The translations under genes were made by a program, and so were the position numbers. From Candidatus Hydrogenedentota bacterium (GTDB lineage: Bacteria; Hydrogenedentota; Hydrogenedentia; Hydrogenedentales; SLHB01): 42,095 nucleotides of DNA. The notes beneath the pieces are model-generated. The model ran no database searches. It saw only the letters and a list, made by a program, of their open reading frames with translations, and was not told where the DNA came from. Positions 16,453 to 25,406 of the stretch are shown piece by piece (position 1 is the first letter of the stretch; every line of letters starts with the position of its first letter). Location of the stretch: the NCBI GenBank assembly GCA_035416745.1, contig DAOLNV010000049.1, positions 1 to 42,095 of the forward strand. Reading direction: 5' to 3'.

Positions 16453-17496
16453 TCACGGCTCTTCCGCGAAGAGGTCGCCGCGATTTCCCTCAGCATTTAG
16501 AAGCAGCCGGTTAGCGCGCTGCTGCAACACGCTCTGTGCGCGGTGCCGCGGTGGAAAGCGTTCCGGTTCGGGCGCATCCTCCGGGGTCACGGCGCTCTTC
16601 GAGGTTTCGGGCGCTTCCTGGAGCGCCGCCGAGAGCCGCGAATGCCGTTCCGGGTCGGGCAAGGTGGTCTTCCGAATCGTGTTCAGAATGATAGCCTGCC
16701 CGACCTGCCGTGTACGGACCTGCGCCGCCAGCAACAGCGCATTGCGGCATACGGTTACCGTTTCTCGGGGACTGCCTTGCGCGTAGGCGTGTACCGTCCT
16801 GACTGCTCCTTCGTCGAATACGGGGGCCAGTCCGCCCACCGCTCCGGCCTGCCGCAATCGGAAATCGATAAGCCCGCGCGTCTCGGCCAGACTCAGCGAG
16901 CCGAGGTTGAAGCACGTGTTCACGCGCTGGGAGAAATTGGGGGCGGCCCGCAACACGTTCAGCCATTCCAATTGCGCGAAAAACACAAGATTGAGCAGCT
17001 TGTGGTGGGGGGTCTCGAGATTCTGGACCAGGCGAAGGAGTTCGAGTTGCCCGCGCTTGTTGAGGTTCTGGGCGTCGTCCACCACGAGCGTGTTGATGCG
17101 CTGATGATGCTTCAAGAGATACTGGTTGAGGGCCCCCATATACGCTGCGAACGAGCGGGGTTCCGGTTGGAGTCCAAACTGGCTGACGATCCCCTCGAGG
17201 AGAGAGAAGCTGGTCCAGGAGGGAATGGGAGAACCGATTACGGCTACGTTGTAGCGGTCGGGTTTGGCGCGCATCCCCGACAGTACCTTGCGCAGCAGGG
17301 TCGTCTTTCCGGTGCCGTAATGCCCAAGGACGACTGCAATGCCGTTGCGCTCGTCGATGCTGTTCCACAGGCGGAACAGGCATTCCTTGTGTTCCCGCGT
17401 GGCGTAGAAATACATCGGGTCGGCCGTTGCCGCAAACGGCTGCTTCTGCAGCCCGAAGAAACTTAACAACGCCTGCGATGAATCGATGTCTTCCAT
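16453..17496 (-). CDS. ExeA/GspA-like AAA ATPase
   Basis: A 347-residue P-loop ATPase. It opens with the ExeA signature LLSFFGLQKQPFAATADPMYFYATREHKE, then Walker A GHYGTGKTTLLRK (residues 58-70) and Walker B NTLVVDDAQNL (around 135-145). Further motifs FFAQLEWLNVL and FSQRVNTCFNLGSLSL are typical of the ATPase and sensor region. The final ~60 residues are charged and variable. There is no C-terminal membrane helix or peptidoglycan-binding domain, unlike full-length ExeA/GspA; such short forms accompany exopolysaccharide loci, for example XrtA-associated ones. It is first in the run with the TPR and Wzc-type genes (gap of about 77 bases). A TATAAT at 17613-17618 lacks a good -35. Confidence 0.87.
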   Translation of the reverse strand: MEDIDSSQALLSFFGLQKQPFAATADPMYFYATREHKECLFRLWNSIDERNGIAVVLGHYGTGKTTLLRKVLSGMRAKPDRYNVAVIGSPIPSWTSFSLLEGIVSQFGLQPEPRSFAAYMGALNQYLLKHHQRINTLVVDDAQNLNKRGQLELLRLVQNLETPHHKLLNLVFFAQLEWLNVLRAAPNFSQRVNTCFNLGSLSLAETRGLIDFRLRQAGAVGGLAPVFDEGAVRTVHAYAQGSPRETVTVCRNALLLAAQVRTRQVGQAIILNTIRKTTLPDPERHSRLSAALQEAPETSKSAVTPEDAPEPERFPPRHRAQSVLQQRANRLLLNAEGNRGDLFAEEP

Positions 17497-18103
17497 GTAG
17501 TGCTATCTCATGCCGCGGGGGCATCCACGGCGAACCACAGAATCCGCCCCCCGGGCCGGGCATTTCCCCAAGAGCCAGGCGCCGCGCCGCCCTTGCCAGT
17601 ATTCATGATGCCATTATAGGCGAGCACCCGCCTGGATTTCCCCTCTGCCGATGCCCATTCTCAGACTGACCCGGTGAACCAAACCTCTTGTGCATCCCGG
17701 CCCGGCGCGGTACAATCCCCCTGCCACTCCGACGGCACTGCGGCGGTATCTCAGGCGTTCCGGCATCACGCAGATTCGCGGCCGGAGAATAACCTGTCCG
17801 CATGGTCAAAGATGTCTGGCGCTTCAGCCAGGAGTGCGTAACGTATCGCCAACAGGCGAGTGGATGTTATTCTAGACCAAGGCTTTGGAGCTGTCAAGCG
17901 ACACGAAGCCAAGTGTTGTGCTGTTCCTGCGCCAAACCACAATATATGGTAGAAAACGTGCCTGGCCTAGTTTTGGGAGGTCTATGGTTCGCGTGAGCGG
18001 GTTTGGCGCTGCCATTGCTGCCGCTCGGGAGCGATGAACTGCGGAAAGGCAAGGAGAGCCCGCACTTGGTTCGGACTTCGTGTGATTTCAGGGGACGCAT
18101 GGA
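17497..18103. other. Long divergent intergenic region
   Basis: 607 bases between the exopolysaccharide run (minus) and the FHA/HD-GYP gene (plus), the longest gene-free stretch in the window. A minus-strand TATAAT (17613-17618) could serve the ExeA-like gene, but the matching -35 position is poor. Two small perfect hairpins are visible (17846-17859 with an ACA-type loop; and around 18028-18039). Two short plus-strand frames here (61 and 64 codons) have Cys/Pro/Arg-rich, unrecognisable products and were not called. I looked for a c-di-GMP riboswitch near 18000-18100 and did not find its conserved core. Confidence 0.4.
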
Positions 18104-19879
18104 ATGGTGAAACAAGCATATGACGCCCTGGCACAGCAGCGGGAGTCGCTCAAGGTGCTATCCGGCCCCTTGACGGGTCTGTCGTGTCCCATTACCGGGG
18201 CTCTGAGCATCGGCCGCGGTCCGGACAGCGGGCTCCAGCTGAACGATTTGCAGGTCTCCCGTAAACACGCGGTGATCCAACAAACGGCGCTGGGCACGCT
18301 GCTCCGTGATCTTGGCAGCGGGAACGGCACGTTTGTCGGGGGCAAGCGCATCGTGGAATACCGCCTTGCTCACGGGGATGTGATATCGATCGGTCCCGTG
18401 GAGCTGGTTTTCGAGAGCAAGAGTAGCGAGGAGGCCGGCCCGCGGCCTCCGGCCACCGTCGTATTCGAGGAGGCCGACAAAGGGGACGTCCACGCCCACG
18501 CGGCGGAAAACGTGCACCGAACGTTCCTGGGGGCGGTGCAGGCGGCTCAGACCGTGGACCAGGCGCGCCAGGCACAGGAACGATTGGCTGCCGTGTATGC
18601 CGCCAATCAGGTCATTTCGAGCGAACGGGACCTTAACAGGCTGTTCGAGCAGGTCATGGACCAGATCTTCAGGCTCGTGCCGGCGCACAACGGGGCCATT
18701 TTGCTGTTCGAGGCTGCGAGCGGACGCCTCGAACCGGCTTATATGCGGAAGGGCCCCGAGGAACACGTCACCATCAGTTCGACGATCGTGCACAGGGCTT
18801 TGGATCATGGGGAGGCCATTCTTACGTTGGACGCGGCGGACGACAGCCGCCTGGGCCGCGGCCAGAGCATCATTCTGCAGAATATCGCGTCGGCCATGTG
18901 CACACCCCTCCAGCACCAGGGCGAAAAGCTGGGCGTGCTCTACGTCGACACCCGCGGGACGCCCAATGCGTTCTCCGAGGGGGACCTCGAATTGCTTGTG
19001 GCGCTGGCGGGTCCGGCGGCGATTGCCATCAAGAATGCGCAATACGTCGATAAACTGGAGAGCGCCTACCAAGGCACCCTTCTTATGACCGCGAACGCCA
19101 TCGAAGCGCGTGACCACTATACGGTCGGCCACACCTGGCGCGTCACCAATTTCGCGCTGGCCATCGCCCGCGAGCTTGGCTGGGATGATGAGAAGCTGCG
19201 CGAGTGCGAGATGGGTGGCGTGCTCCACGATGTTGGTAAGATAGCCATCGACGACGCCATTTTGCGGAAACCCAAGGTCCTGACCGGCGATGAATACGCC
19301 AAGATGAAGGTGCACCCCGAACGCGGCGCCCGTATGATGCAGGATGTGCCCGCCCTCAGGGCCCTTATCCCGTATGCTCTGTATCATCACGAACGCTACG
19401 ACGGGCAGGGGTATCCCTTCGGTCTCAGCGGCGGCGATATCCCTGCTGAGGGGCGGCTCATCGCGGTCGCCGACACCTTCGACGCGATGACCAGCAACCG
19501 GCCGTACCGAAAAGGGCTGGACCCCGAGGCCGCCCTGGCCGAACTCGAGAAAGGCAAAGGCACACAGTTCGACCCCGAGATTGTCGACGCGATGGTTCGG
19601 GCGTACCGTTCGGGGAGTGTCGACGCGATCCTTCAGGAACACGGCAAAGGCGAGCGGAGCGTGGCCTGTCCATTTTGCAGCACGCATATTCCGGCGCCCG
19701 AAGGCGGGGAGCCGGGGTCCGAGTTTCAGTGCGGCGTTTGCCACCGGCGCCTGCGGCTGTGTGAACAGAACGAGGTATACTTCGCCGAACTGCTGCCTGC
19801 TTCCGAAGCGCCGTCCACCACGTCGAACACCCGCGGCCGCCATGGGAGCCGCCAGGACGCCCCGGACGGTGGGGAATGA
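18104..19879 (+). CDS. FHA-GAF-HD-GYP signalling protein with C-terminal zinc ribbon
   Basis: A 591-residue cytoplasmic signalling protein with four parts. FHA (about 15-105): IGRGPDSGLQL, VSRKHAVI and GSGNGTF, with Arg38, Ser52, Arg53 and His55 placed to bind a phosphothreonine peptide. A helical linker leads to a GAF sensor domain (about 150-315). HD-GYP (about 325-505) is intact: LHDVGK (His375, Asp376), HPERGA and HHERYDGQGYP with the GYP at 436-438, so c-di-GMP hydrolysis is expected. A C-terminal zinc ribbon has CPFC at 522-525 and CGVC at 543-546. ATG at 18104 has AGGGGA upstream. Divergent from the exopolysaccharide run, which suggests but does not prove that it controls it. Confidence 0.93.
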   Translation: MVKQAYDALAQQRESLKVLSGPLTGLSCPITGALSIGRGPDSGLQLNDLQVSRKHAVIQQTALGTLLRDLGSGNGTFVGGKRIVEYRLAHGDVISIGPVELVFESKSSEEAGPRPPATVVFEEADKGDVHAHAAENVHRTFLGAVQAAQTVDQARQAQERLAAVYAANQVISSERDLNRLFEQVMDQIFRLVPAHNGAILLFEAASGRLEPAYMRKGPEEHVTISSTIVHRALDHGEAILTLDAADDSRLGRGQSIILQNIASAMCTPLQHQGEKLGVLYVDTRGTPNAFSEGDLELLVALAGPAAIAIKNAQYVDKLESAYQGTLLMTANAIEARDHYTVGHTWRVTNFALAIARELGWDDEKLRECEMGGVLHDVGKIAIDDAILRKPKVLTGDEYAKMKVHPERGARMMQDVPALRALIPYALYHHERYDGQGYPFGLSGGDIPAEGRLIAVADTFDAMTSNRPYRKGLDPEAALAELEKGKGTQFDPEIVDAMVRAYRSGSVDAILQEHGKGERSVACPFCSTHIPAPEGGEPGSEFQCGVCHRRLRLCEQNEVYFAELLPASEAPSTTSNTRGRHGSRQDAPDGGE

Positions 19880-20117
19880 GTCTTGGCGCCCGGCGATTGG
19901 AGGCGCGTGATTTCCTTTCGGTTCGCGGGCCGTTGGGTATCTTCTCTTGATGGGGCAAGGCGAACTCATTTGGCGCCGGTGACCCTCTCGTGCACCGTTG
20001 GGAACATTCCATAAAGGACGGGGATTAGGTACAATGCTCTGAGGCCGCGACGGGGTGCGCCGTGGCGGACTTCGTGAGCCATGACGCAGAAAACACGCTG
20101 TTCCGGAGAACATGCGA

Positions 20118-21560
20118 ATGAAACGGTTGATTCTTATGGTATCGCTAGGTCTTTTTCCGCGCTTGCTGGCGGCGCAGGAACTCGATATTTCGGCGCTGCT
20201 GGGCAAAACCTGGTACGGGGTGTATATGTCCGGCCAGAAATCGGGTTACGCCGTCAACGATGTGGCGAAGAACGGCGATGGCAGCGTTACGGTTTCGGAA
20301 GATGCCCGGTTCCACATCACGATGGAAAACGTTAAGCAGGACATGCGCATTTTCAGCGAGCGCGTGTATGCGCAAGACGGCGCCCTGAGCCAGGTGAAGA
20401 CCCGTGTCGAGACGTTGAGCGGCGAATCTCAATTCGACGCAGTAGTCAGGGGGGATTCGCTGCTTATGCGCAGCGTCGTGGGCGGTGAGGCCCTCGAAGT
20501 CGAACTTCCCCGCCCGAGAGAATCCCTTCAGGACGCCTTCAAACAGATCGAGCTGATCCACAAAGGCGGCGAAATCGGCAGCGAATTGCATTACAGCATC
20601 TTCGAACCGATGTACCGCAAGGAAATCGATGGCATAAGCAAGGTGATCGCCATCGAGGAGCGCGTCTTCGACGGCGTCCCCACCAAGGTCTATAAGATCA
20701 AGAACACGCTCCTGGACATGGGGATCGACTCGATTTCCTACGTCGCGGAAGACGGCACGACTCTCGAAGACGAGGTGGCCGGACTGATCACCACGCGGCT
20801 GGAACCCGAGGAGATCGCGAAAGACGTCAACTACAGCAACGACGTCATCGTATCGAACGCGGCCCTCATTGACGCTCCTATCGAGAATGCGCGCGCGCGC
20901 CCGTTTTTGAAACTGCGCCTCACCGGGCCGCTCACGGAAGCCCATCTGTTCAATGACGAGCGGCAATATCTTGCAGACAAGGACGGGGCCTATGAATTCT
21001 CTGCGCATTTGATCGAGCTCGATGGTTTTGTGCCCGCGACCCTTCCGGTGCATGACGCGTCGGTCCAGGAATGGCTGAAGCCGTCGCTATTCATTCAAAG
21101 CGAGGACCCCAAGCTCATCGATAAAGCCAAGGAGATCGCCGGGGACGAGACCAACGCGCTGAAGGTGTCAACGAAACTGTGCCACTGGGTGTATGAGAAC
21201 GTGCGCACGACGTTTTCAGCCCAGTTGAGCAACACCCTCGAGGTGCTCGAGCACATGGAGGGCGACTGCACCGAGCACAGCGTACTGTTCATCGGTCTTG
21301 CGCGCGCGGCGGGCCTGCCCGCCCGGGAGGTGGCCGGGCTGATCTACGTCGACAACGGCCGGCCGGGGTTTTATTTTCATCAGTGGGCGACCGTTTGGAT
21401 CGGCAAGTGGATCGATGTGGACCCCACTTTCAACCAGCCTCTTGCCGACGTGACCCATATCAAACTGGCCGAGGGCGACCTGTTTCAGCAGGCAAGACTC
21501 ATCCCCATCATCGGGCAGATCAAGGTTCAAGTGCCTGAGAACGTCGCCCCCGGGGGCTGA
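20118..21560 (+). CDS. Exported transglutaminase-like protein
   Basis: A 480-residue protein with a Sec signal peptide (KRLILMVSLGLFPRLLAA). The N-terminal ~300 residues form a beta-rich domain (WYGVYMSGQKSGYAV opening, as in DUF-type companions of bacterial transglutaminases). The transglutaminase-like core follows: Cys384 in EGDCTEHSVLFIGLARAAGLPAR, His421 in FHQWATVWI and Asp433/Asp435 in KWIDVDPTFNQP. The Cys-His-Asp triad is intact, so peptidase or acyl-transfer activity is possible. ATG at 20118 is preferred over 20112 because GGAG lies nine bases upstream. The stop shares a base with the next ATG (TGATG), tying it to the YdbH-like gene. Its role with that gene is unknown. Confidence 0.87.
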   Translation: MKRLILMVSLGLFPRLLAAQELDISALLGKTWYGVYMSGQKSGYAVNDVAKNGDGSVTVSEDARFHITMENVKQDMRIFSERVYAQDGALSQVKTRVETLSGESQFDAVVRGDSLLMRSVVGGEALEVELPRPRESLQDAFKQIELIHKGGEIGSELHYSIFEPMYRKEIDGISKVIAIEERVFDGVPTKVYKIKNTLLDMGIDSISYVAEDGTTLEDEVAGLITTRLEPEEIAKDVNYSNDVIVSNAALIDAPIENARARPFLKLRLTGPLTEAHLFNDERQYLADKDGAYEFSAHLIELDGFVPATLPVHDASVQEWLKPSLFIQSEDPKLIDKAKEIAGDETNALKVSTKLCHWVYENVRTTFSAQLSNTLEVLEHMEGDCTEHSVLFIGLARAAGLPAREVAGLIYVDNGRPGFYFHQWATVWIGKWIDVDPTFNQPLADVTHIKLAEGDLFQQARLIPIIGQIKVQVPENVAPGG

Positions 21561-24547
21561 TGACGCCTATGGACGCATTCCCGCCGCAAACCGGACCTGC
21601 GCCATCACCCCCTCGGAAAAGGCGATGGAAACGGTGGATTCTGTGCGGCTTCGCCCTGCTCTTTGGACTGGGCGCGGTTTTGCTCGCCACGGGATATCCT
21701 CAGTCGCGTCTTATCGAGTATGCGATCTTCCGGGCAACGGGGTTTTCGGCGCAGGTCGAAGGCGAGGACCTCTATCCTGAACTGCGCATCGGGCGGCTTG
21801 AGGTGTTCTCCCAGACGCCGGAAACGGCGCCGGCCCTGAGCATCGAAGATTTGGCCGTGGCTTACAGGCTGATGTCCGGGACGGGCAGGCGCATCGCGAG
21901 CGTCACCGCCCGGCACGTGACCGTGCGTGCCGATTCGGAGCTGGTCGCCCGGGCCGGGGCGATCATGAGGTCGGCAAAGCCGGCCGCGGGGCCGGCGCTT
22001 ACCTACGTGCCGGAACGTGTTTCGGTTCCGGCCATTGACGCCCAACTCGTTTTGCCGTCAATCGTGGCGGATATCTCGGGCGTCGCCCTGGATTGCCGGG
22101 CCGATTCGCTCGAGAGTCTGTCGTTCGAGCTCTCGGGCGACGACCTTAGCGGCCGTGTGGAGCTGCCTTTGAGCGGGTTCGCGACAAGCCTCGACGGAGG
22201 GGCCGTACGTATTGCAGGGTCCCGCGATGGCAGCTCGGTTGCTATCCATATCGATCGGGTACTGCTCCCCAACCTCGCCGAGGTCGAGGCGGTCGCGAAC
22301 GCCCAACTCGATGGGGCCGACGTTGCCGTGACCCTGGACGTGCCGGACTTCCGGATACTGGGCGAAGGCGAGAAGACGGTGTTGTTGCCGGCCGTGGAGA
22401 TACCCCTGACAGTCGGCTCGCTTGTGATGAGCGATGTGCATGTTGAAGGGACCTACGTGGCGGCGCTGGGGCGGTTTGTGCCCTCGGCGGCCCGGCTTAC
22501 GGGAAAAGCCACTGCCGTGCGGGCCGGCGTCGATGACCGCGCCTGGGACATGTACTCGGTGTCCGTGGCGGCACAGGGCGCGTTTCCCCGCTACGACGCC
22601 GACGTGACGGTTAACGACGCCCTGCCCATGCATCTCAGCGCTGTGTTCGAGGAAGAGGCCGTCACGGCGTCGCTTGATATCGAGAAATGGCCGCGGGAAG
22701 AAGTTCTCGCTGTGCTTCCCCCGCAATACCGCGTCTATCTCGACATTTTTCCGGCCCTGCAGCACATTTCCGCGCAAGCGGACGCCACGGTCCGGTATCC
22801 CACCTTCGACGCGGCGCTGAGTCTTGCGCCCGAGTTCGACGGCGGCGGGCCGTTCACGGAGCCGCTCCGGGCGCAGGCAAAGGGCAGTCTTGGCGCGCCC
22901 CGGGCCGTATCCGGAGACCTCACCATGCGTGTGGACCAAGGGGGCATTTCGGCCGTGTTCTTGGTGGACCCGGCCGCGCCTCCCCGCCTGGACGCGAGGC
23001 TCGACGGCGTCAACCTGGCGCGGTTGGCGGCCGTCACGCGTTGGACGCCATTGCCCGAGGCCCTGGCGCGCGTAGTCTCGGGAACCGTGTCGGCCGCCGT
23101 GAGCGGCGGCGGTATCGCCATCGAGGCGGACCTTGAAGGCGCGCCCGGACCCTGGGGCACGGAACTCCTGAACCCGATGGCCGCATCGTTGCACGCCGCC
23201 TTTCGCTGGGACCCGGCAACAGCCGCGTTCCAAGGCGACAGCCTTGTCGTGAAAGCCGAAGATGCTCTTACGGTCCAAAGCAACGGCTGGCGAATGAAAC
23301 TCGCGCCGCTCGAGTTCGAGGGTGTCTTGAAAGGAAAGGCCGGTCTGCCTGGGTTGTCGCCCATGGCGTCCGAGCTGGGTGTGGGGGCGGAGATTCGGTA
23401 CCAGGCGCCCGTATCGCTGCGTAACGATACCCTGCGCCTTTCGCTGGATGCGCAATCCGACTACCTTCAGTACGGGGACTTCTCGTTCTACGAGGCGCCG
23501 TTTCACGCGGCGGGCAAGGCGGCCATTGAACTGAAACAGGGCACAGGGAAGCTCAGCGACGTTGTCGTCACCTACGGGGACAGTTCGTCTCTGAACGTGA
23601 AAGAGGCGGCCCTTTCGCTCGCCCCGTTCCATGTAGGCGCACCGTATGAATTTGCCTCGAAACTGCGCCTTCTCATGGATGCCGGCCTGCTCGAATCTGT
23701 GGAGGGAAACATCGCTGGCCATGGCGAGGCGAGCTGGGGCGAAAACCTCGTTATTACGTCGGAGTACACCCTTGAGGCGCCGCTGCTGGTTACAGGCGGT
23801 TCGAGCGTGGCCCTCGGCGGCGTAACGCTCAGAGGCGATCTCCGGGTGGACCAGGCGGTCAGCGCCACCGCGTCTGTCAACGCCGCGAAGTGCGTTCTGG
23901 CAGGGGTTCCGCTAACAAACGTCACCGCGCCCATGACCATGAAAGATGGGGTCATCCGCATGGGCTCAGTGGCCGGGGAGGTGTTCGGCGGGGCAGTCAA
24001 AGGCGCCGCCTCGGTGGATATGACGGGGGAATCCCCGGTGTTGCAGGCCGATATGCGGCTCCGCAACGTCGACCTTGCGCTGTTCTCACAGAAGATGCTC
24101 CCTCTTGACTACGGTCTCCAGGGATTGGTGCAAGGCCATATCGCGGCAAGGCTTACACCCGACAGCCTGGAGGACGCGACCGTCAAGCTGATCTCGTCGG
24201 GCGATTTTGCGATGAACAAAGCCCTCTTGCAGAACGTTCTGCTCGAGTATTTGCGCACCATGCCCGGAGGAGAGGCCATGGAACGCATCAGCACGGATGT
24301 GTTGGGCGAAAACCAATGGCGGGCCTTCGATAGCGCGTCCCTGGACCTCAAATGGGCGGAAGACAAGATGGCGGGCAAAGCAAACCTTCGCAGCGCCAAC
24401 CTGAATCTTGAAGTCGACGTGAATATCGACGAGGGCTCGATGCGCCAGCTTCTTGCCCTTCAACAGGAAGCACGTCTGGAGGATATTGAAAACATCCGGT
24501 CGGAACCCGTACAACAGAGTAACGAACCAACAGAGAAAAACGAATAG
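21560..24547 (+). CDS. YdbH/AsmA-like intermembrane lipid-transfer protein
   Basis: A 995-residue protein with an N-terminal membrane anchor (residues 26-45) and a very long beta-rich periplasmic body of repetitive strands, the layout of the AsmA-like bridge family (TamB, YhdP, YdbH). These span the periplasm and carry phospholipid to the outer membrane. The C-terminal part contains ADMRLRNVDLALFSQKMLPL, then GLQGLVQGHIAARL, and ends after DKMAGKANLRSANLNLEVDVNI. The identification as YdbH rather than another AsmA relative rests mainly on the next gene, a fused YnbE-YdbL protein, since ydbH-ynbE-ydbL is a known operon. The start overlaps the upstream stop by one base. Confidence 0.8.
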   Translation: MTPMDAFPPQTGPAPSPPRKRRWKRWILCGFALLFGLGAVLLATGYPQSRLIEYAIFRATGFSAQVEGEDLYPELRIGRLEVFSQTPETAPALSIEDLAVAYRLMSGTGRRIASVTARHVTVRADSELVARAGAIMRSAKPAAGPALTYVPERVSVPAIDAQLVLPSIVADISGVALDCRADSLESLSFELSGDDLSGRVELPLSGFATSLDGGAVRIAGSRDGSSVAIHIDRVLLPNLAEVEAVANAQLDGADVAVTLDVPDFRILGEGEKTVLLPAVEIPLTVGSLVMSDVHVEGTYVAALGRFVPSAARLTGKATAVRAGVDDRAWDMYSVSVAAQGAFPRYDADVTVNDALPMHLSAVFEEEAVTASLDIEKWPREEVLAVLPPQYRVYLDIFPALQHISAQADATVRYPTFDAALSLAPEFDGGGPFTEPLRAQAKGSLGAPRAVSGDLTMRVDQGGISAVFLVDPAAPPRLDARLDGVNLARLAAVTRWTPLPEALARVVSGTVSAAVSGGGIAIEADLEGAPGPWGTELLNPMAASLHAAFRWDPATAAFQGDSLVVKAEDALTVQSNGWRMKLAPLEFEGVLKGKAGLPGLSPMASELGVGAEIRYQAPVSLRNDTLRLSLDAQSDYLQYGDFSFYEAPFHAAGKAAIELKQGTGKLSDVVVTYGDSSSLNVKEAALSLAPFHVGAPYEFASKLRLLMDAGLLESVEGNIAGHGEASWGENLVITSEYTLEAPLLVTGGSSVALGGVTLRGDLRVDQAVSATASVNAAKCVLAGVPLTNVTAPMTMKDGVIRMGSVAGEVFGGAVKGAASVDMTGESPVLQADMRLRNVDLALFSQKMLPLDYGLQGLVQGHIAARLTPDSLEDATVKLISSGDFAMNKALLQNVLLEYLRTMPGGEAMERISTDVLGENQWRAFDSASLDLKWAEDKMAGKANLRSANLNLEVDVNIDEGSMRQLLALQQEARLEDIENIRSEPVQQSNEPTEKNE

Positions 24548-24593
24548 TCCGAACGGACAATCGTCATGTTCCCTGAACACAGGAGTGCGTGTA

Positions 24594-25298
24594 ATGAAAC
24601 GGATCCTTATCGTGTTGACAGCGGCGGCTGTGATTGTCGTAGTGGGATGCGCCCTCCGGACCGAGCACAAGATCGATGCCCATATCACGGTCGATATTCG
24701 TCACATCGAGCAGCAGGCCGACGAAGTCTTGAATTTCATCGAAGGCCAGCCGGAAACGTCGTCCGAAGCGCAGACGGTCAAGAAGCCAGATGAAGAGACC
24801 AGCGTCATTGGACCCTTCCTGGATGCGATTAACCCCATTCGGCAGGCGTACGCGGCGACTATGAAAGAGGATTCCCCGCGTATCAAGGAAATCGCCGTGA
24901 GTATGAAGGAGCGGTTTCCCAAGGTGGAAGCCCTGAAGAAGCAGGGGCTCGCGGGTGAGAATGACCGTGGTTACGTCGAGCTTCGTCCCAACGAAGCGTT
25001 TGAAGCGGACGCCGAGCGCAAGAACGATGCGCAGAAGCTCGTCCACGACGAGAACAACGACCGCAAAGAACTCTACACGGAGATCGTGAAACTCAACGCG
25101 GACCAGCCAAACCTCACCCTTACCGTCGTCGAGCGCATCTACGCCAAGAAACGTCTCGAACGCTCAAAGGCCGGCGAAATCTTCCGCCTTCCGCCCGAAG
25201 GCAAGGACTTCGAGGAGTTCAAGGCGGTCTTGAGCAAGAAGCAAGTCGAAGGCAAGGTCGCTCCGCAGGAATGGATCAAGGTTACGGGCGCCAAATGA
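24594..25298 (+). CDS. Lipoprotein fusing YnbE-like and YdbL-like (DUF1318) parts
   Basis: A 234-residue lipoprotein. The signal MKRILIVLTAAAVIVVVGC gives a lipidated Cys19. Right after it comes a YnbE-like stretch, HKIDAHITVDIRHIEQQADE. From about residue 80 the protein matches YdbL/DUF1318: IKEIAVSMKERFPKVEALKKQGLAGEN, then RGYVELRP, a NDRKELYTEIVKLN helix and AKKRLERSKAGEIFRLPPEGK. In E. coli YnbE (lipoprotein) and YdbL (periplasmic) are separate small proteins working with YdbH; here one chain carries both, with an acidic linker between. AGGAG lies 8 bases before ATG 24594. It follows the YdbH-like gene by 46 bases and ends against RNase G. Confidence 0.85.
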   Translation: MKRILIVLTAAAVIVVVGCALRTEHKIDAHITVDIRHIEQQADEVLNFIEGQPETSSEAQTVKKPDEETSVIGPFLDAINPIRQAYAATMKEDSPRIKEIAVSMKERFPKVEALKKQGLAGENDRGYVELRPNEAFEADAERKNDAQKLVHDENNDRKELYTEIVKLNADQPNLTLTVVERIYAKKRLERSKAGEIFRLPPEGKDFEEFKAVLSKKQVEGKVAPQEWIKVTGAK

Positions 25299-25406
25299 GG
25301 TGACGTCCGGGCACAAAGAGCGCTCGGATAGCCGTTCGGGACGGACCGCGCGGTTTTGCGGCGCAAATCCCGAGGGTCACCGATTCAGTCCCTGTTCAGA
25401 GTCCGG

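Noticed and set aside
16511..17563. A 350-codon frame on the same strand as the ExeA-like ATPase
   Set aside because: It is another reading frame of the ATPase gene, which carries Walker motifs; this one is Arg/Pro-rich without a domain.
17960..18100. Possible c-di-GMP riboswitch before the HD-GYP gene
   Set aside because: The conserved GEMM core is not visible.
18158..20206. A 682-codon open frame antisense to the FHA/HD-GYP gene
   Set aside because: Shadow of a real gene; no domain, no ribosome binding site, atypical composition.
22058..23722. A 554-codon open frame antisense to the YdbH-like gene
   Set aside because: Shadow frame with Arg/Gly/His-rich composition and no domain.
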